Source of the DNA: Ctena decussata
Taxonomy: Eukaryota > Mollusca > Bivalvia > Lucinida > Lucinidae
Assembly (NCBI GenBank): GCA_963989385.1
Contig: OZ022500.1
Span: 18,924,460 to 18,988,459 of the forward strand
Length of the DNA: 64,000 nt
Direction: 5' to 3'
Made by a program: the position numbers and the translations under genes
In this document: positions 23,742-35,554 of the stretch, piece after piece
How the letters are laid out: every line of letters starts with the position of its first letter
Position numbering within the stretch: position 1 is the stretch's first letter
The notes under the pieces: generated by a model
What the model saw: the letters and a program-made list of their open reading frames with translations, nothing else
The model's database searches: none
What the model was told of the DNA's origin: nothing

Positions 23742-24294
23742 TGAACGGGTACAGCTCCGTGTTTTTCCATCCTCCTTTCATAGAAATGGAATTTCTTGAC
23801 TTTTTTTTATTTGGAGCTATATCAAAATGGTTCTACTTGATGAAAAGAATTTGATCCTTAGAAGGTATTATTCCTTTAAGAGTTTGCCCCGATAACAAGG
23901 GAAGAAAAACAAATATTTTTTTTCTGAAATTTGTTTAAACACCATAAACATTCCATATCATAATAAACCATCATGTTAGGAGAACGCCTGCCGCCCTATC
24001 TTGCTGAACTAGCATACTAGTGCAAACAGTGTAGACCCTGTGTTGGTCAGATTCATCTTTATTTGCCATTTTCTTATTTTTATATAAAAATCAGCTCTCC
24101 AAAAGATTATTTCAAAAGGTAGAATAATTAATGAAATTATTGTGGTCAGTTGTACATTTCATTGTTTTCAATACTCTATACGGTGTTCGGAAACAGTTCC
24201 ACTGCGGTACGGTACATGTAGCATTTTGGTAAGGAAGTAGTTGTCTACGCTCTCAAATGGAGCAGCCTTAGTGTATTCCGTTTGATGCATACAT

Positions 24295-24530
24295 GAGCCG
24301 CGACACGACAAAACCAACAATGTGGTTGTGCGCCCAGCGGAGACTCAGATCAGCCTGGGCATCCGCCCAGTCTGATCAGAGTGTTCGCTGTCCGAAAGGA
24401 GGTAGCTAAGACCCTTAGCTACCCTTTGAGACATTAATGAAGAGTCTGACCAAACTGGGCACATGCCCAGTCTGATCTGAGTATGCACTGGGCGCACAAC
24501 CACACTGTTGGTTTTCTCGTGTCGCGGCTC
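24295..24530. mobile_element. Hairpin MITE, copy 5
   Basis: Full copy with ACAT duplication (24291-24294, 24531-24534). The centre reads in the opposite orientation to copies 3 and 4. Confidence 0.93.
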
Positions 24531-27361
24531 ACATAACTCACTTTATTTGTGAACATGAAGAAACTGTCGAATTTAACGTCCGTAGTCGATTATTTAGGGC
24601 GATTAAACGGCGAAGCCGGCAGTTAATCGGCTGATACCGGTTAGCTTTTACAAACAAGTGAACCGGCTACAAAATTAACATGACGGACAGAATGATTATT
24701 TTCTTCTCTAACAAGTATTAGATTTTTCAAAACGCTGGCGACCGTTTAGCTTTGTTATTGACAGCATGTTTTGTTTTTGCCATAAAATAAAATATATAAA
24801 AAAGGGAGGCTATTCCACTGCAGAATGGTTCTGGGAAAAATGAATTCTTCGGGGCACCGCTATAGACCTGGCAGCTATGATATCAGGTATTTATGTCCTA
24901 AAAGTACTATTCTTTTCCAGGTGGTGTATTTTTCGTTACCCCTGGCAATATAGATAGCAGGGGAAACACTGTACTAAATTATATTCACATGCAGATATAC
25001 GTACAATTTATAATTTTATGAAGTTTGGAGGGTGTTTAGGTAACGTAGTACTTAGCACGGGTTACAACTTGTTACATTGCAGGTAGTTGTTAACTTTAAA
25101 ATATTATACTAATATTTTGGAAACAAGGTAGCATGTGTAACAACATGTAACAATGCGCCTCTTTGAGAAATTCAATGATGTAGCCCTTTTAATTGAAATG
25201 CAAACGAGGGGTGATAATTAAATAATGGAAACACTCATATATCCCATCAAATATGTATTAGAAAAATGTTAGAGATATATACTACCTAAAAGGTAAGCAT
25301 ATGACATGAACTTAAGTTATAAAGCTTGGTATAGATATATTGTTGCCATGGCAACGATGCATTAAACTTATGGTTGTTTAGTCTCTAAATTTTTGCGAAT
25401 TCCCACGTATATGTGCTGCTGAAAAGCTACAAAGAATGGCTAAAAGTTTGTGATTGTCTGATTGCAAGTTGCAAGTCTCAGATGCTAGAAGAAATATGAA
25501 GTTATTCATGATTTGCTCTCAAACATGTCAGAAATATAAACGGTAAAAGGGTACTGGTGCGGCAAAATATGATGTTTTTGCTGATTTAGAGCCTGAGGGA
25601 CCAAAGTTATGACGTCATTGCACTTAAAAATGCAGAGTTCTGGTATAATTGTATAGCAGAAAGAACCAAAACTATCCTGTACTTACATGTAACAACATAA
25701 ACCCAGCATAATACTCGATGTTACTGAATAAAATGTCAAAAACCATTAAATCAATTATTTTGACCACCGTTATTACTTAAATTCACACCAGATTTCAGGA
25801 CAAAATTATGACCAATCGTTTTATATGCATTTGTAAAGCCAAAACCTAACTTAAACGGAATCGGTTCCTTAATTCTCAATTTCTCTTTAAATATCCTAGA
25901 TAATAAAGATAATACAACCGTCTTCTTATCACAATGACGTCAAAAAAATCACATGTCGTATAGATCTTCTACGAATTTTAAAAACTGTTTACACTTTCTA
26001 GTTCAGTGGTGGTAGGGTTTATTCACTGAATAAGGGATGTCACACCTGTAAGATTTAGCATACTATGCATGTGCAATCAGTGCATTGTTCAAAATCTTTC
26101 ACCTGGCCAGTTTTGAGTAAATACATGCTTAGAAGTCATCCCTATGTCTCCTTAAAGTAAAAACATCGAAAAGGCCAAATTTTAGACTTCCGCTGATTCG
26201 AATGCTTAGACTCTGCTGTTGAAATGTTTGAACTTGTCTCTTAACAAAAACTAAAAACTTGGGGAAACTGGACCTAAAAACTAAAAACTTGGGGAAACTG
26301 CTATTTAGAAGGCCTTGAATAAACGGCATAATGCAATACAAGGTCTTGAGCAACAGGTTTGAAACTATAAGAACTTGTTGACCGGCTTTCACAAAGACAG
26401 TTTTAGGCTATCCAGATATACCTCTTGGCATAGACATAATATGACATCTTTCCCTCTTCATTTTACTGTATATCCTGTACAAGCATATACTTGGATTTTC
26501 ACTCCAGAGATATACAAACAAATGTGCGAATTTGGTCTTACAAGCACATAAATGTTCTAAAACGGTCTTCAAAAGTTGTACCACCTCACTAAATATTGGG
26601 GCAGTAATGTCTGAGCAAACACTCTAGACCTAGGTCAGAGTGTTCAGAGACTGCAGTAGTATTTTCCATTCTGTCAGCACTTTTGTGTCAAATTGATAAT
26701 TGTCAATTGAATCAGTGAAAGTCAAATCAGCTTAGTTTCGGTTTACAATTGCATCTGCTGCAAAAGATAGCTTTAATATGTTAAATTAAAGCTGTCATGG
26801 TAAGGTGTTATATCAGTAAGCAGTCAGCTGTAGCAGAAAAGGCTTAAATTGTGCTTAAATGGGCAGTCAACCTTAGTGAAAAGTGGACTTGGCCGTTACG
26901 GTTCAGACCTGTTCTTAAAATTTGTATAAGACCTATACTATGGTTACATTATGAAATCTCAGTTTCAAACATGAATTTGAAAGCTCATAAGAGACCCTTT
27001 GGTGTAATATGAAGGATACTTATTTATGTATAGCATTTACAAATCTGCAAAGGTGTTTCCATTAATTGATGATCACCCCTTGTATTGTCAATGACATCAG
27101 TAATATAAATTGGTGGATTTCTCACAAAACTCGTAACAGTAGACAAACCTCGAATTGGCCACTTCAGGAGTTTTTGTGATTACTTCACCAGTTCTTTAAA
27201 CTCAACGCAATCATCGTGCAAAATTAGAATAACCTTTACATATATGTGAACAAAGGAAAAGATTTTGATAAAGTATACTAAAATCTGATCGAGTTTAACT
27301 TCCCGTAAAGAGAGTATTTGAAATCCTGATCAAGCTACGCCTTCAGGAGTAGCCTAGGTTC

Positions 27362-27497
27362 GAGGTAATATAACTTGAGAATAATCTCAAACTCAAAATA
27401 AAGCACACTGATTGGCTGCTTCCGAGCATGTGCTCGGAGGCAGCCAATCAGTGTTCTTTATTTTGAGTTTGAGAATGTACTCAAGTTTTATAACCTC
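27362..27497. mobile_element. CCAAT-core hairpin, copy 1
   Basis: A hairpin of about 136 bp: GAGGT(T)ATAAAACTTGAG ends, then CTCAAACTCAAAATAAAG, then GATTGGCTGCTTCCGAGCA and its mirror around ATGTGC. The host carries four such hairpins plus a related one. Confidence 0.85.
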
Positions 27498-27592
27498 CGG
27501 GCCTGATCTTGCTCTACACTCTTTCACCAAACTCTTATACTCCGGTATTTAGTTACTGTGATTGCTGTAAACATATTGCAACGTTAATTTAC

Positions 27593-27889
27593 CTTTCAAT
27601 GAAATAAAATGTTTTATGTTTTTGTCCTCGACAAAGAATTTCATCACACTGTCAAAGCTGTTCGTCCGTTTTGGAAATACAAATGCAACATATCTACCAA
27701 CGGGGCTGTTTAAACATTTTATTAGAACCCATGGGCTTCCATCATAGCTTGTGTCTAGGCCGTAAACAGGAGCCTTGGTATGTATTTTCCGGAGGCACTG
27801 CAGTGCGCCGTTCTGTAGAAATCCCCACTTTTGTTCACTGACATAAACATAAGGAATTGCTTCAGCTTCCTCTGGTCGTGTTCCGAAAT
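27593..27889 (-). CDS. Exon 9: galactose-binding/F-type-lectin-like module, C-terminal part
   Basis: The 297-nt exon is phase 1-1, with acceptor TTTATTTTTTGTAG and donor AAAG|GTAAAT. It encodes 99 residues: DFGTRPEEAEAIPYVYVSEQ, then an aromatic stretch, then WVLIKC...SPVGRYVAFVFPKR and a charged end. The C-(x)n-GRYVxxxxP arrangement near the end resembles the penultimate strands of fucolectin-type modules, and YVYVS resembles their central strand. The H...RxD fucose-binding signature is not evident, so sugar binding is uncertain. The uninterrupted frame of about 100 codons with good splice sites makes the exon itself very likely. Confidence 0.82.
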
Positions 27890-28627
27890 CTACAAAAAAT
27901 AAATAGATGAACGGTGTCAGCGATTAGGTATTATGGCATGTAAGAAGACTCAGGGCAGAATACACATCCTCGACGTCTGATCAGGGTCTTCCTTGATGCT
28001 AAAAGTCATTTCTTTCTAAAAGTGAAACTGATAACTGTTAAAAGGATCAGTTTGCGAAGATGTGAAAGCTGATATATACTTTATTTTTTCTGCAATAAAA
28101 GACCTTCTTGGATACGCCTGGTAAACGCTCAAGCTATTTTCACTAGGAAACCATAGCGGCGGAGCTTCTGCGAACAGTTGGACAAAATATAGCGATTATT
28201 TTCGTCTGATATTTATATTGGACTGAGCTAATAAAGAATAAACTGTAACTGTAACTAATATATGTAAAGCATTTGTACGCAATATCTGTTTTATGGAAAA
28301 AAAAGAAAGAAACAAACTTACTCCAACAACGGATCAAGATCATACAGACCTATTATGCAAAACTTTCAACAATGTGTGACCCGACGACTCAGATTCCTAT
28401 ACTCAAGCCCTTGCAGATGCCAAAGTGACTACAACAGGTCTAAAATGAGCTATAAAGGATGTCAAGTTTTTATTGGTTATATAAACTTAGGTTCTTATAA
28501 TCACAAATTCTAGAACATATTCTAAGTATATTAACTTTAAGTGTATCATCTTAATTCATTATAACGGACGCACGTTCGGGGATTGCATTTCCATTGACGT
28601 CTTTGCCAACAGAGAATGACAGAAACT

Positions 28628-30164
28628 GAGCCGCGACATGACAAAATAAACAAAGTGGTATGTGTGCCCAGCAAAGACTCAGATTAGCCTGGGCATCCAC
28701 CCAGTCTGATCTGAGTATTTGCTGCCCGCACGGAGCTAACTTAAACCATCTAGCCTCGGTCCCAAAGAGCTTGCGACTGCGATGCGAGCGCTTTGCGACT
28801 GATTTCGTTTGCGACTGACCTGCGACCTCTGCGACCATTGCAACTACTTTTCCTATTGAAATGTGATCGCCGATCAGGCGCCGTACAGTCGGCGACAGCT
28901 TTTGCATATAGTCGGCGATTGATCGGCGACCTTACTGCATCTGGTCGCCGTAGGATCAGCGACAGGATTGCAACTAGTTTAAGACGATCGGCGACCAGTC
29001 AGCGACAAATCGGCGGCTATTCGGCGACTGGTTGCAATTGAACGGCGACTGGTCGGAGACTGATTGGCGACCATTCTGCGATCAAAAAAAAACCGTGGAA
29101 ATCCGTTGACAAGAATAAAATCATTTCAGTGAAAATTGTCAAAATAACACAGCTACAGATTCAGTTGCTTCGCTTGCAACGAAACAGCCGGAATACAGCT
29201 GTAATGTCTATGATGGTGTACAGGCGATTGGAAGGAAGGAGGCAAACACAGTACTGGACAAGACCTTAATTTCAAGAAGGCCGCAGTTTGTTGAGATTCC
29301 TCGTCTGACTGTTGAGATTCAGCATCGGAAGCAGGCGTCCGAACTTCGGGAGTTATTTTCTGCTGTCTGTTTTGGCCACGCTGTTTTTTTTTTTTTGTTG
29401 TTGTTGTTTTGTTTTGTTTTTCGGCTTGCATCATGATGCGAGCACTTTGAACACTGATAATAAAATGATACCAGGATGCGAAGACATCTTTCGTTTTAAA
29501 GCTGGCACTGCAAACCTTGATCTATCGGCGCACGCTGCAACCTGTCGGCGACCAGTCGGCGACCTGTCGCCGATCGTTCGGCGATCTATCGGTGCACGCT
29601 GCAACCTGTCGGATCGGACCCCAGTCGGCGACCAGCCGCCGATCGGTCGCCGATCAGATGCCGACTCACCAGTGGTCAGACGCCGATCGGTCGCCGATAA
29701 GTCGTTGTACAGTCGCCGAACAGTCGCCGACAGATCGCCGATAGGTTGCAGCAAGGTTGCAACATTTCAGAGCCAAACTGTTGATGAACCCGATCGGCGA
29801 CTGGTCGGCGACTATAATAATAAGATCGGCGACTTCCAGAAAACCATTGCAACCAGTCGCCGATCAAAATCATTCGCGGTTTGTCTTTTGTGCATGCTCA
29901 AAAGACTGGCTGCGACTAATTTTGATCGGCGAATGCTCGGCGACCTTGTTGCGACCATTTTTCAACCTCTCCGCGACCTCTGCAACCTCTCTGCGACTGT
30001 CAGTTTTTTAAGTCGCGGCGCGGTCGCAAGCTATGTGGGACCGGGGCTTTAGCTACACTTTAAGTGCACAGCGAAGAATCTGATCCGACTTGGCAGATGC
30101 CCGGGCTGATCTGAGTCATCGCTGGGCGCACATGTTACTTTGTTGTTTTTCTCGTGTCGCGGCT
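28628..30164. mobile_element. Hairpin MITE, copy 6, split by a GCGAC-rich insertion
   Basis: The left half (28628-28755) ends in the element's centre (ACTTAAACCATCTAG). The right half resumes at about 30048 (CTTTAGCTACACTTTAAGTG) and finishes with CTCGTGTCGCGGCT. The 1.3 kb between is a separate element. Confidence 0.88.
28756..30047. mobile_element. Foldback-like element built of GCGAC/GTCGC repeats
   Basis: The ends are inverted: CCTCGGTCCCA...GAGCTTGCGAC on the left and GTCGCAAGCTATGTGGGACCGG on the right. A left arm (to about 29085) and a right arm (from about 29510) consist almost wholly of degenerate CGGCGAC(T/C)(G/A)GTCGGCGAC words in both orientations. The middle (29085-29510) is unlike the arms and has a short frame (RRLEGRRQTQYWTRP) that weakly recalls the start of PIF/Harbinger transposases, followed by a stop. 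The TAG-type host junction is compatible with a 3-bp duplication. Long frames across the arms are repeat artefacts. Confidence 0.8.
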
Positions 30165-30267
30165 AAATTTGTGGTTACTGATTTCGACTTATTATTTGTT
30201 ACACAAGGAAAGGACATTTTGATTAAGGCTGAGACGCTGACAAATAATTTAATAATTCTATTCTATT

Positions 30268-30972
30268 CTATCCCATAACCTTACTAGGTCGTTGGGGCAC
30301 CATAAATGACTTCCAAACAATCCCTTGGCACCTTGTCCTGTCTTCAGCTGCCCTAGTTGAGCTGGCAAAATCCATTCCTGTCCACTCCTTGATATTGTCT
30401 TCCCACCACTTCTTCTGTTTACCTCTTCTTCTTTTTCCTTTCACTGTGCCCTGAAGAATTGTCTTTGCTAAACCAGAAGACCTTGAGACGTGGCCAAACC
30501 ACCTTAGCTTCCGTTTCTTGACCAGCGTCAGGAGTTCATCATATTCTTCAATGGCTGCTTGGATCTTCCTGCGAACCTCATCATTGGTTATATGGTCCTT
30601 GTACGAAATGTTCAGTAACCTTCGGTAGCATCTCATCTCAAAGGCCTTGCGTTCTTTTCTGTAACTCTGCTTCAAGGTCCACGATTCACAGGCATACAGA
30701 AATATGGAAATGACAAGGGAGCGCATAAGTTTCACCTTTGATCCAAGAGATATGTTGTTATCTCACCAAATTTGTTTCAGCTTGGTAAGAACTGAAGTGG
30801 CTTGTGCAATCCTTGATAGAAACTCCTGTTTTGAGCCCTCATCTGAGACAACTGCTATAAGGTATTTGAAGCCGCTTACAGTACCCAGCTTCTGCCCCTT
30901 TACCCTGATCTCCCTCTGGATGCCATCTGCGCTGTTTGTAATCAGTTTGGTCTTCTCAGCACTGATATCCAT
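30268..30972 (-). pseudogene. RTE-like LINE C-terminal region, one in-frame stop
   Basis: Two segments in the same frame, MDISAEKTKLITNSADGIQ... (30972-30763) and LMRSLVISIFLYACESWTL... (30735-30268), are separated by one TGA. The second has the conserved AFEMRCYRRLLNISYKDHIT, RKLRWFGHVSRSSG and DNIKEWTGMDF motifs of RTE-like ORF2 C-termini, and stops at VMG, just before the tandem tail. Confidence 0.9.
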
Positions 30973-30978
30973 CTTATA

Positions 30979-32454
30979 TCATGTGCAGGTTTGGTTGAGA
31001 CTTTCAACTAGAGATTCTAGTTCCTGCTCTTCCTCAGCTAGAGCATCTATGTCATCGGCAAACCGCAGATTGGTAATGTTTCTGCCGCCTATGCTAACCT
31101 TTCCGTCATGTTCTTCCAGAGCATCAGACATGATCCGTTCGAGCAAAATGTTGAAGAGGGTGGGTGACAGAAGACATCCTTGTCTTACTCCAACTGTTGT
31201 GCTGAACCATTCTCCTGTGCTGCAATTTATCAGGACTGCACTTGTAGCCTTGTCGTATAGCTGCTCAATGGTGCGAACTAGATTTGCACTGATATTGTAC
31301 TTCCGCATGGTGGCCCATAAGGCTGCATGCCATACCCTGTCAAAGGCTTTTTTGAAATCAATGAAGACATGGTTCAGATTCTGCTGATGTTGGAGATACT
31401 TTTCACACAGGATTCTAAGGTTGAATATCTGTTCTGTGGTGCTCCTTCCTGCTCGGAAACCAGCCTGTTCCTCGGCGATTATCTCTTCGGCTTGTGGTTT
31501 AAGCCTATTCAAGATGACTTTCAGCATGGCTTTGCTTGAATGACTGTTGAGGCTGATGGTTCTGTAGTTCTGGCAGAGCTGTAGGTTGCCTTTTTTAGGG
31601 AGCGTAATAATCAGCGACAGAGTCCATGGGGTAGGCCATTCTCCTGTTCTCCAGATCCTGTTACAGATATCTGTTAAAACATCAATCATGGTCTCCCCGC
31701 CAGCTTGAACAAGTTCTGCTGGTATATTATCAACTCCGGCAGATTTCCCCTTCTTTAGTGCTGCTACTGCAAACTCAACTTCCTCGCGAAGGATCGGTTG
31801 TTGATCTTCTTCTGGGGGCTGATTGCGGTCCAGAACCGCATTGTCACCATAAGTCTCTTGGTTGTATAGTTCCGAGCCATATTCTGTCCATCTGCTGAGA
31901 ATCTCTTGTTCCTCTGGAAGGCATTTCCCAGACTTGTCCTGGATAGTTGTGGATCTACCCTGTTTCTCTGAAGTTAGATCCTTCACCAGCTGGTATGCTT
32001 TCTTGCTGTTGTTTTTGTTCAGGCAAGTTTCAATCTCCTCGCACTGACTAGCTATCCAGTCCTCCTTCGCTTTCTTCACTGCCTTTTGAATCCTCTTGTT
32101 TGCTTCCCTGTATTCTTCTGCTCCTCCTGTTTCATACCTCTCCTTCTTTAAATCTCTCCTCTCATCACAGAGGTCGAGAACATCTCTGGTGACCCAGCGG
32201 TGTTTCCTGCGACGTTCCTTCCCAAGTATCTCACTGGCTGCCCCAGTCACTACTGTATTGTAGGTGGTAATCATGGTATCTATGTCCATGTCATCATCCC
32301 TCAGACCAATGAGTGGTGCAAATTTCCCACCTATTGTTGCTTGAAAAGTGCATGCCACATCTGGGTCCCTTAGCTTCTCAAGATCAAACTTTAGTCTTGG
32401 CTGGGTTTGCTTTCTAGCTTTTTTCAGACAAACTCGGAAGGTCATCATCACCAA
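30979..32454 (-). pseudogene. RTE-like LINE reverse transcriptase
   Basis: 491 residues. Motifs in order: KGKSAGVDNIPAELVQAGG (about 236-254), NYRTISLNSHSSKAMLKVIL (about 297-316), AGFRAGRSTTEQIFNLR (about 331-347), FIDFKKAFDRVWH (about 364-376), GVRQGCLLSPTLFNILL (about 422-438) and NLRFADDIDALA with the FADD box (about 462-473). All catalytic Asp are present. The frame ends at a TGA followed in the same frame by YKMDISAEKTKL, so the domain was once continuous with the C-terminus. It copied element RNA at the target site by target-primed reverse transcription. Confidence 0.93.
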
Positions 32455-32459
32455 GTCAT

Positions 32460-33110
32460 GGTCACTTCCTATGTCTGCTCCAGGAAAACTCCTTGTCCTA
32501 TGGATTTTGACTCCTGATCAGAAGCGCTTCCTCACCAAGATGTAATCAATCTGATTGTGGTGTTTCCCATCTGGACTGTGCCATGTCCATCTTCTTGTGG
32601 TTTGTGAGGGCCAAGGGTGTTTGTCAATACTAGGCTGTTATAGGTTGCAAACTCAAGAAGTCTGAGACCTGTCTCATTTGTCTCGACATTGCAGTAGGGT
32701 CCACAAACGTTGTCCCAGTCTGCCTGTGCATCCTTTCCAACTTTAGCATTCAATCCCCCTGTACAACCAGAATGTCCTTCTTGGGTGTTTGGTCTATGAT
32801 TTCCTTGGGTTGCTGGTAGAAGTGTTCTACCTCATTGTCGTCATGCCCAGATGTTGGTGCATAAACCTATATGATGGTGATGTTGAAAGGAGCTGCTCTC
32901 GGGAGAATTGAATTGAAATCAGTCTGCTGGAGACTGGTCGGCATCCCAAGACAGTATTCACCATGTCCTTATGCACCAGAAATCCATTCCCATACTCAGG
33001 TTTGTCCTCTTCTCCACTGAAATAAACCTTGTGTCTGTCGTCTGTTGACATCTCACCGAAATTTTTTCAGCGCATCTCACAGAGCCCCAGTATGTTCCGG
33101 TGTCTAACAG
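32460..33110 (-). pseudogene. RTE-like LINE endonuclease domain, frame-shifted
   Basis: Two main frames: MSTDDRHKVYFSGEED... (33051-32827) and MNAKVGKDAQADWDNVCGPY... (32753-32532). They show the central and catalytic regions of an AP-type endonuclease, including NAKVGKD after an expected GD, and CNVETNETGLRLLEFA. An upstream TGA interrupts LCEMR-KNFGEMS. A third segment with LVRKRF, a stop, and GADIGSDHDLV completes the SDH catalytic motif in yet another frame. Not functional. Confidence 0.82.
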
Positions 33111-33667
33111 TAGGCGCGGTCATTGTTAACCCGGGCTAAGACCGATCCGGTATTATGGTATTGTTTAGGTTGTCAGCCATGATGTTTCTAGGGCAGAGTT
33201 CAGCCTGACGGAGTCCATCCCTCTCCAGGCTATATATGTTGACCACAGCCGAAATCCACGATTATTGTATGGCTCGCCTTGGTCAAGAACACATGGCCGT
33301 TGACTCAAAGAGTTCTTCCGCCCTGGCCGTTGATTTCTTCTTGGAAGACTTCCGCCCAGTGATGTTGTGTTAGCACCACCCCTTGTTGACCCATAGGGTT
33401 GGGAGACTCATGGAGGTGGGAGCGTCTTATTTCCTCCCATCAAGTCATTGACTTGTCCACTGCCTATAATATAAACAACCAGATTCAAAGTGTCAAAGTG
33501 ATCGGGGCCTGTCCCTACCTATCAGTGACCCCCTTAATCTATCTGCTAACACTTGATTTCGATTTGAGTTCCGCTCTGGTCGTGGAATTTAATAAACATA
33601 TGATCAAAGTAATAACAAGTCCGTATTTATGAATCGTAGAAACATTGACAAATCCGAAATATTTTTT

Positions 33668-33900
33668 GAGCCGCGACACGACAAAACCAACAATGGTGTG
33701 CACCCAGCGCAGATTCAGATCAGCCTGGGCATCCGCCCAGTCTGATCAGAGTCTTCGCTGTCTGCATGGAGGTAGCTTAGATCCTTAGCTACCCTTTGAG
33801 TGCTTAGCAAAGAGTCTGATCAGACTGGGTGGATGCCCAGGCTGATCTGAGTCTTTGCTGGGCGCACAACCACTTTGTTGGTTTTCTCGTATCGCGACTC
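33668..33900. mobile_element. Hairpin MITE, copy 7
   Basis: Near-full copy; the right end has mutated to TATCGCGACTC. It lies about 200 bp from the 5' side of the RTE-like LINE. Confidence 0.9.
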
Positions 33901-34065
33901 AAAATTTTACAGACCGTCACATATACAGATGCATGATCGGGTAATTGCTAGCAGTAAGCACCACCTTGCCCTGCATGAGACATCCACCATGCCTCCGTAT
34001 CTGAGGGACTTGTCAATAAAATTCAAAGTACAGTAAATGAAGGCCCGAATTAGTTTCAAATTCTT

Positions 34066-34291
34066 TTAAGGTGAATGTGTATACCACCATGTTTTTTCCT
34101 GATTTCTTATTTCTGAAAGGGAAAAACTTTCTGTGCATTTCTGTTTACTTACTTTGAAGACATAGCCCTGGAAATATGTGGTCCTAGAGGAAAGAAATCT
34201 TTCCTTCATGAGTTAAAACCTTTGACAAATCGGCAAAAAGTGAAAATGGAAGAAACAAATTTTGCTCTGTAAGTGTACTAATTCACCTTAA
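34066..34291. mobile_element. TTAA-flanked MITE (AGGTGAAT ends)
   Basis: TTAAGGTGAATGTGTATAC at the left mirrors GTGTACTAATTCACCTTAA at the right. 226 bp, non-coding. Confidence 0.65.
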
Positions 34292-34573
34292 ACGCAAAGC
34301 TAGACCGTGGCGTAGCATGTTAGCGTGATAAGACAATGTTTTCACATACCATGCCCGAACGGTAATTGAATTTGGATGGCAGCTCCAGTCAAGCTATGTG
34401 GGCCTAGGTAGTTATGCTTGAGTGAGTATTCCTGCATAGATACATGCGTGTATAGGTAAGCCCGTGATCAAATATCTTCAGACTCATGTTCAAACCCGGC
34501 TCGGTAACCGGCAGTTAGATGTTTAGGCACAATCATTTTTTGTGATTTCTACAATGAATGTAGATAGACTCAC

Positions 34574-34666
34574 CAAGATAATAGCCGGCCCAAATACTTA
34601 TACCAGAGACAGTTATGCTGGTACCAATGCTGTACAAAAGCCATATGTCCTCATTCCATACTGCAT
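34574..34666 (-). CDS. Exon 8: galactose-binding-fold-like strand region
   Basis: This 93-nt exon is phase 1 at both ends, with acceptor TTTGTTCATTAG and donor CTTG|GTGAGT. It encodes 31 residues: AVWNEDIWLLYSIGTSITVS followed by GISIWAGYYL. The pattern P/D-x-W-L-x-Y-x-hydrophobic-G...ITVxGIxIW is what F-type lectin and discoidin modules show in their second and third strands (PWWxVDLGxxxxVxxVxIxNR). The hydrophobic run could also be read as a membrane segment, but the next exon restores a clearly extracellular sequence, so a beta-sandwich strand pair is more likely. Confidence 0.72.
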
Positions 34667-34933
34667 CTAATGAACAAATGGAACAATTTTAAATCATTAC
34701 GCAAGCACTTCATCATAAGTAAATCATCATCATTATCATCATCATTATTGACAGCAGCTAAACCTACTGCAATGCTAATGTGCGAGGTCAGCTAGTTTGA
34801 AGTACATTAATAACAAGAGCAAGAGTTCACGTAAACTCCCGGCCAGCGCCACCACCTAATAAAACACACCTAATACAAAACTTTAAATTTAAAGGAAATG
34901 CTAAATAACAGACAGAGAGATGAAGGATCTTAT

Positions 34934-35179
34934 TTAACTCTTTCGGCGCCAAAGTCGCAAAATTGCGACTTTGCAAACAGCGTATATCCAGATCAGCCGG
35001 CTTTTAAAAGAGCGGTCTGATCAGGATGTACACTGTTTGCCATTAAATATGAACTTAAAAAGTCTGATTTTATGAAAAATGTCTTTAGATTGTTAAAATT
35101 TCCAATTACAAATCTGTCGTCTGATGATTTGAGCAGACGAAAATTTGTCGTCTGAAAAATTTGGCGCCGAAAGAGTTAA
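34934..35179. mobile_element. TTAA-flanked MITE (CTCTTTCGGCGCC ends)
   Basis: TTAA then CTCTTTCGGCGCCAAA at the left; TTTGGCGCCGAAAGAG then TTAA at the right. The 16-bp ends are exact mirrors. An internal GTCGCAAAATTGCGAC palindrome lies beside the left end. Confidence 0.82.
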
Positions 35180-35554
35180 TTCCAGTGAAAGGCATTATAC
35201 AAATGCCAAAAGGTTCCATTATAAATTTGCAATAAGCAAAACAATATACAAATTTAATGTTAAATTTCAACACAAATTTACATACATTTATACGTCTGCG
35301 ACCTTGGCCTAAAGCTAGCAGCAGAATTCAGAGGATGCCACCTAGTAATCAATTTTAACCTAGACGTAAACCTAGTAACATAGCAATCTGAAAAATTGTT
35401 GACACACATGAGAGATGGAAAATAGAGAAATGAGAAAAGAAGGCCAAACGAACTCTCGGCGGCTTAATTTCCTTTCCCACAATACACTTGGTCATTCTCA
35501 TAGTGTATAGAAATTATACGACTTTGGCTCTCATAGGAACAGAGAAATATGTGA

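Larger units (their letters stand above)
23466..27592. other. Intron between exons 9 and 10
   Basis: It holds a possible hAT-type MITE (23514-23741), one hairpin MITE (24295-24530) and a CCAAT-core hairpin (27362-27497). A local tandem duplication of about 31 bp lies at 26246-26300. The stretch 24540-27350 is otherwise unassigned AT-rich sequence. Confidence 0.6.
30245..33460 (-). mobile_element. RTE-like non-LTR retrotransposon, nearly full length, inactivated
   Basis: On the minus strand: a basic N-terminal frame (about 33430-33185), endonuclease (33110-32460), reverse transcriptase (32454-30979) and C-terminus (30972-30268), ending in ATAGAATAGAATAGAA tandem repeats (30250-30270). The endonuclease carries VHKDMVN, LGCRPVSSRLISI and DWNAKVGKD-type motifs, split by at least two frame changes. 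Several stops are TGA where the frame otherwise continues. It lies in the intron between exons 8 and 9, in the same orientation as the host gene. Confidence 0.9.
27890..34573. other. Intron between exons 8 and 9 (about 6.7 kb)
   Basis: It contains a MITE split by a GCGAC-repeat element (28628-30164), an RTE-like LINE (30245-33460), a further MITE (33668-33900) and a TTAA-flanked MITE (34066-34291). Nothing was recognised in 27890-28620 or 34292-34560. Confidence 0.6.

Noticed and set aside
29312..30052. Plus-strand open frame of 246 codons
   Set aside because: It runs through the GCGAC repeat arms; the Arg/Asp-rich repeats arise from the DNA repeat and also appear in other frames.
30704..31387. 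Plus-strand open frame of 227 codons
   Set aside because: It is the antisense of the RTE-like reverse transcriptase.
34574..34666. Transmembrane exon
   Set aside because: The hydrophobic run fits beta strands of a galactose-binding fold better, given the F-type-like exon that follows in phase.
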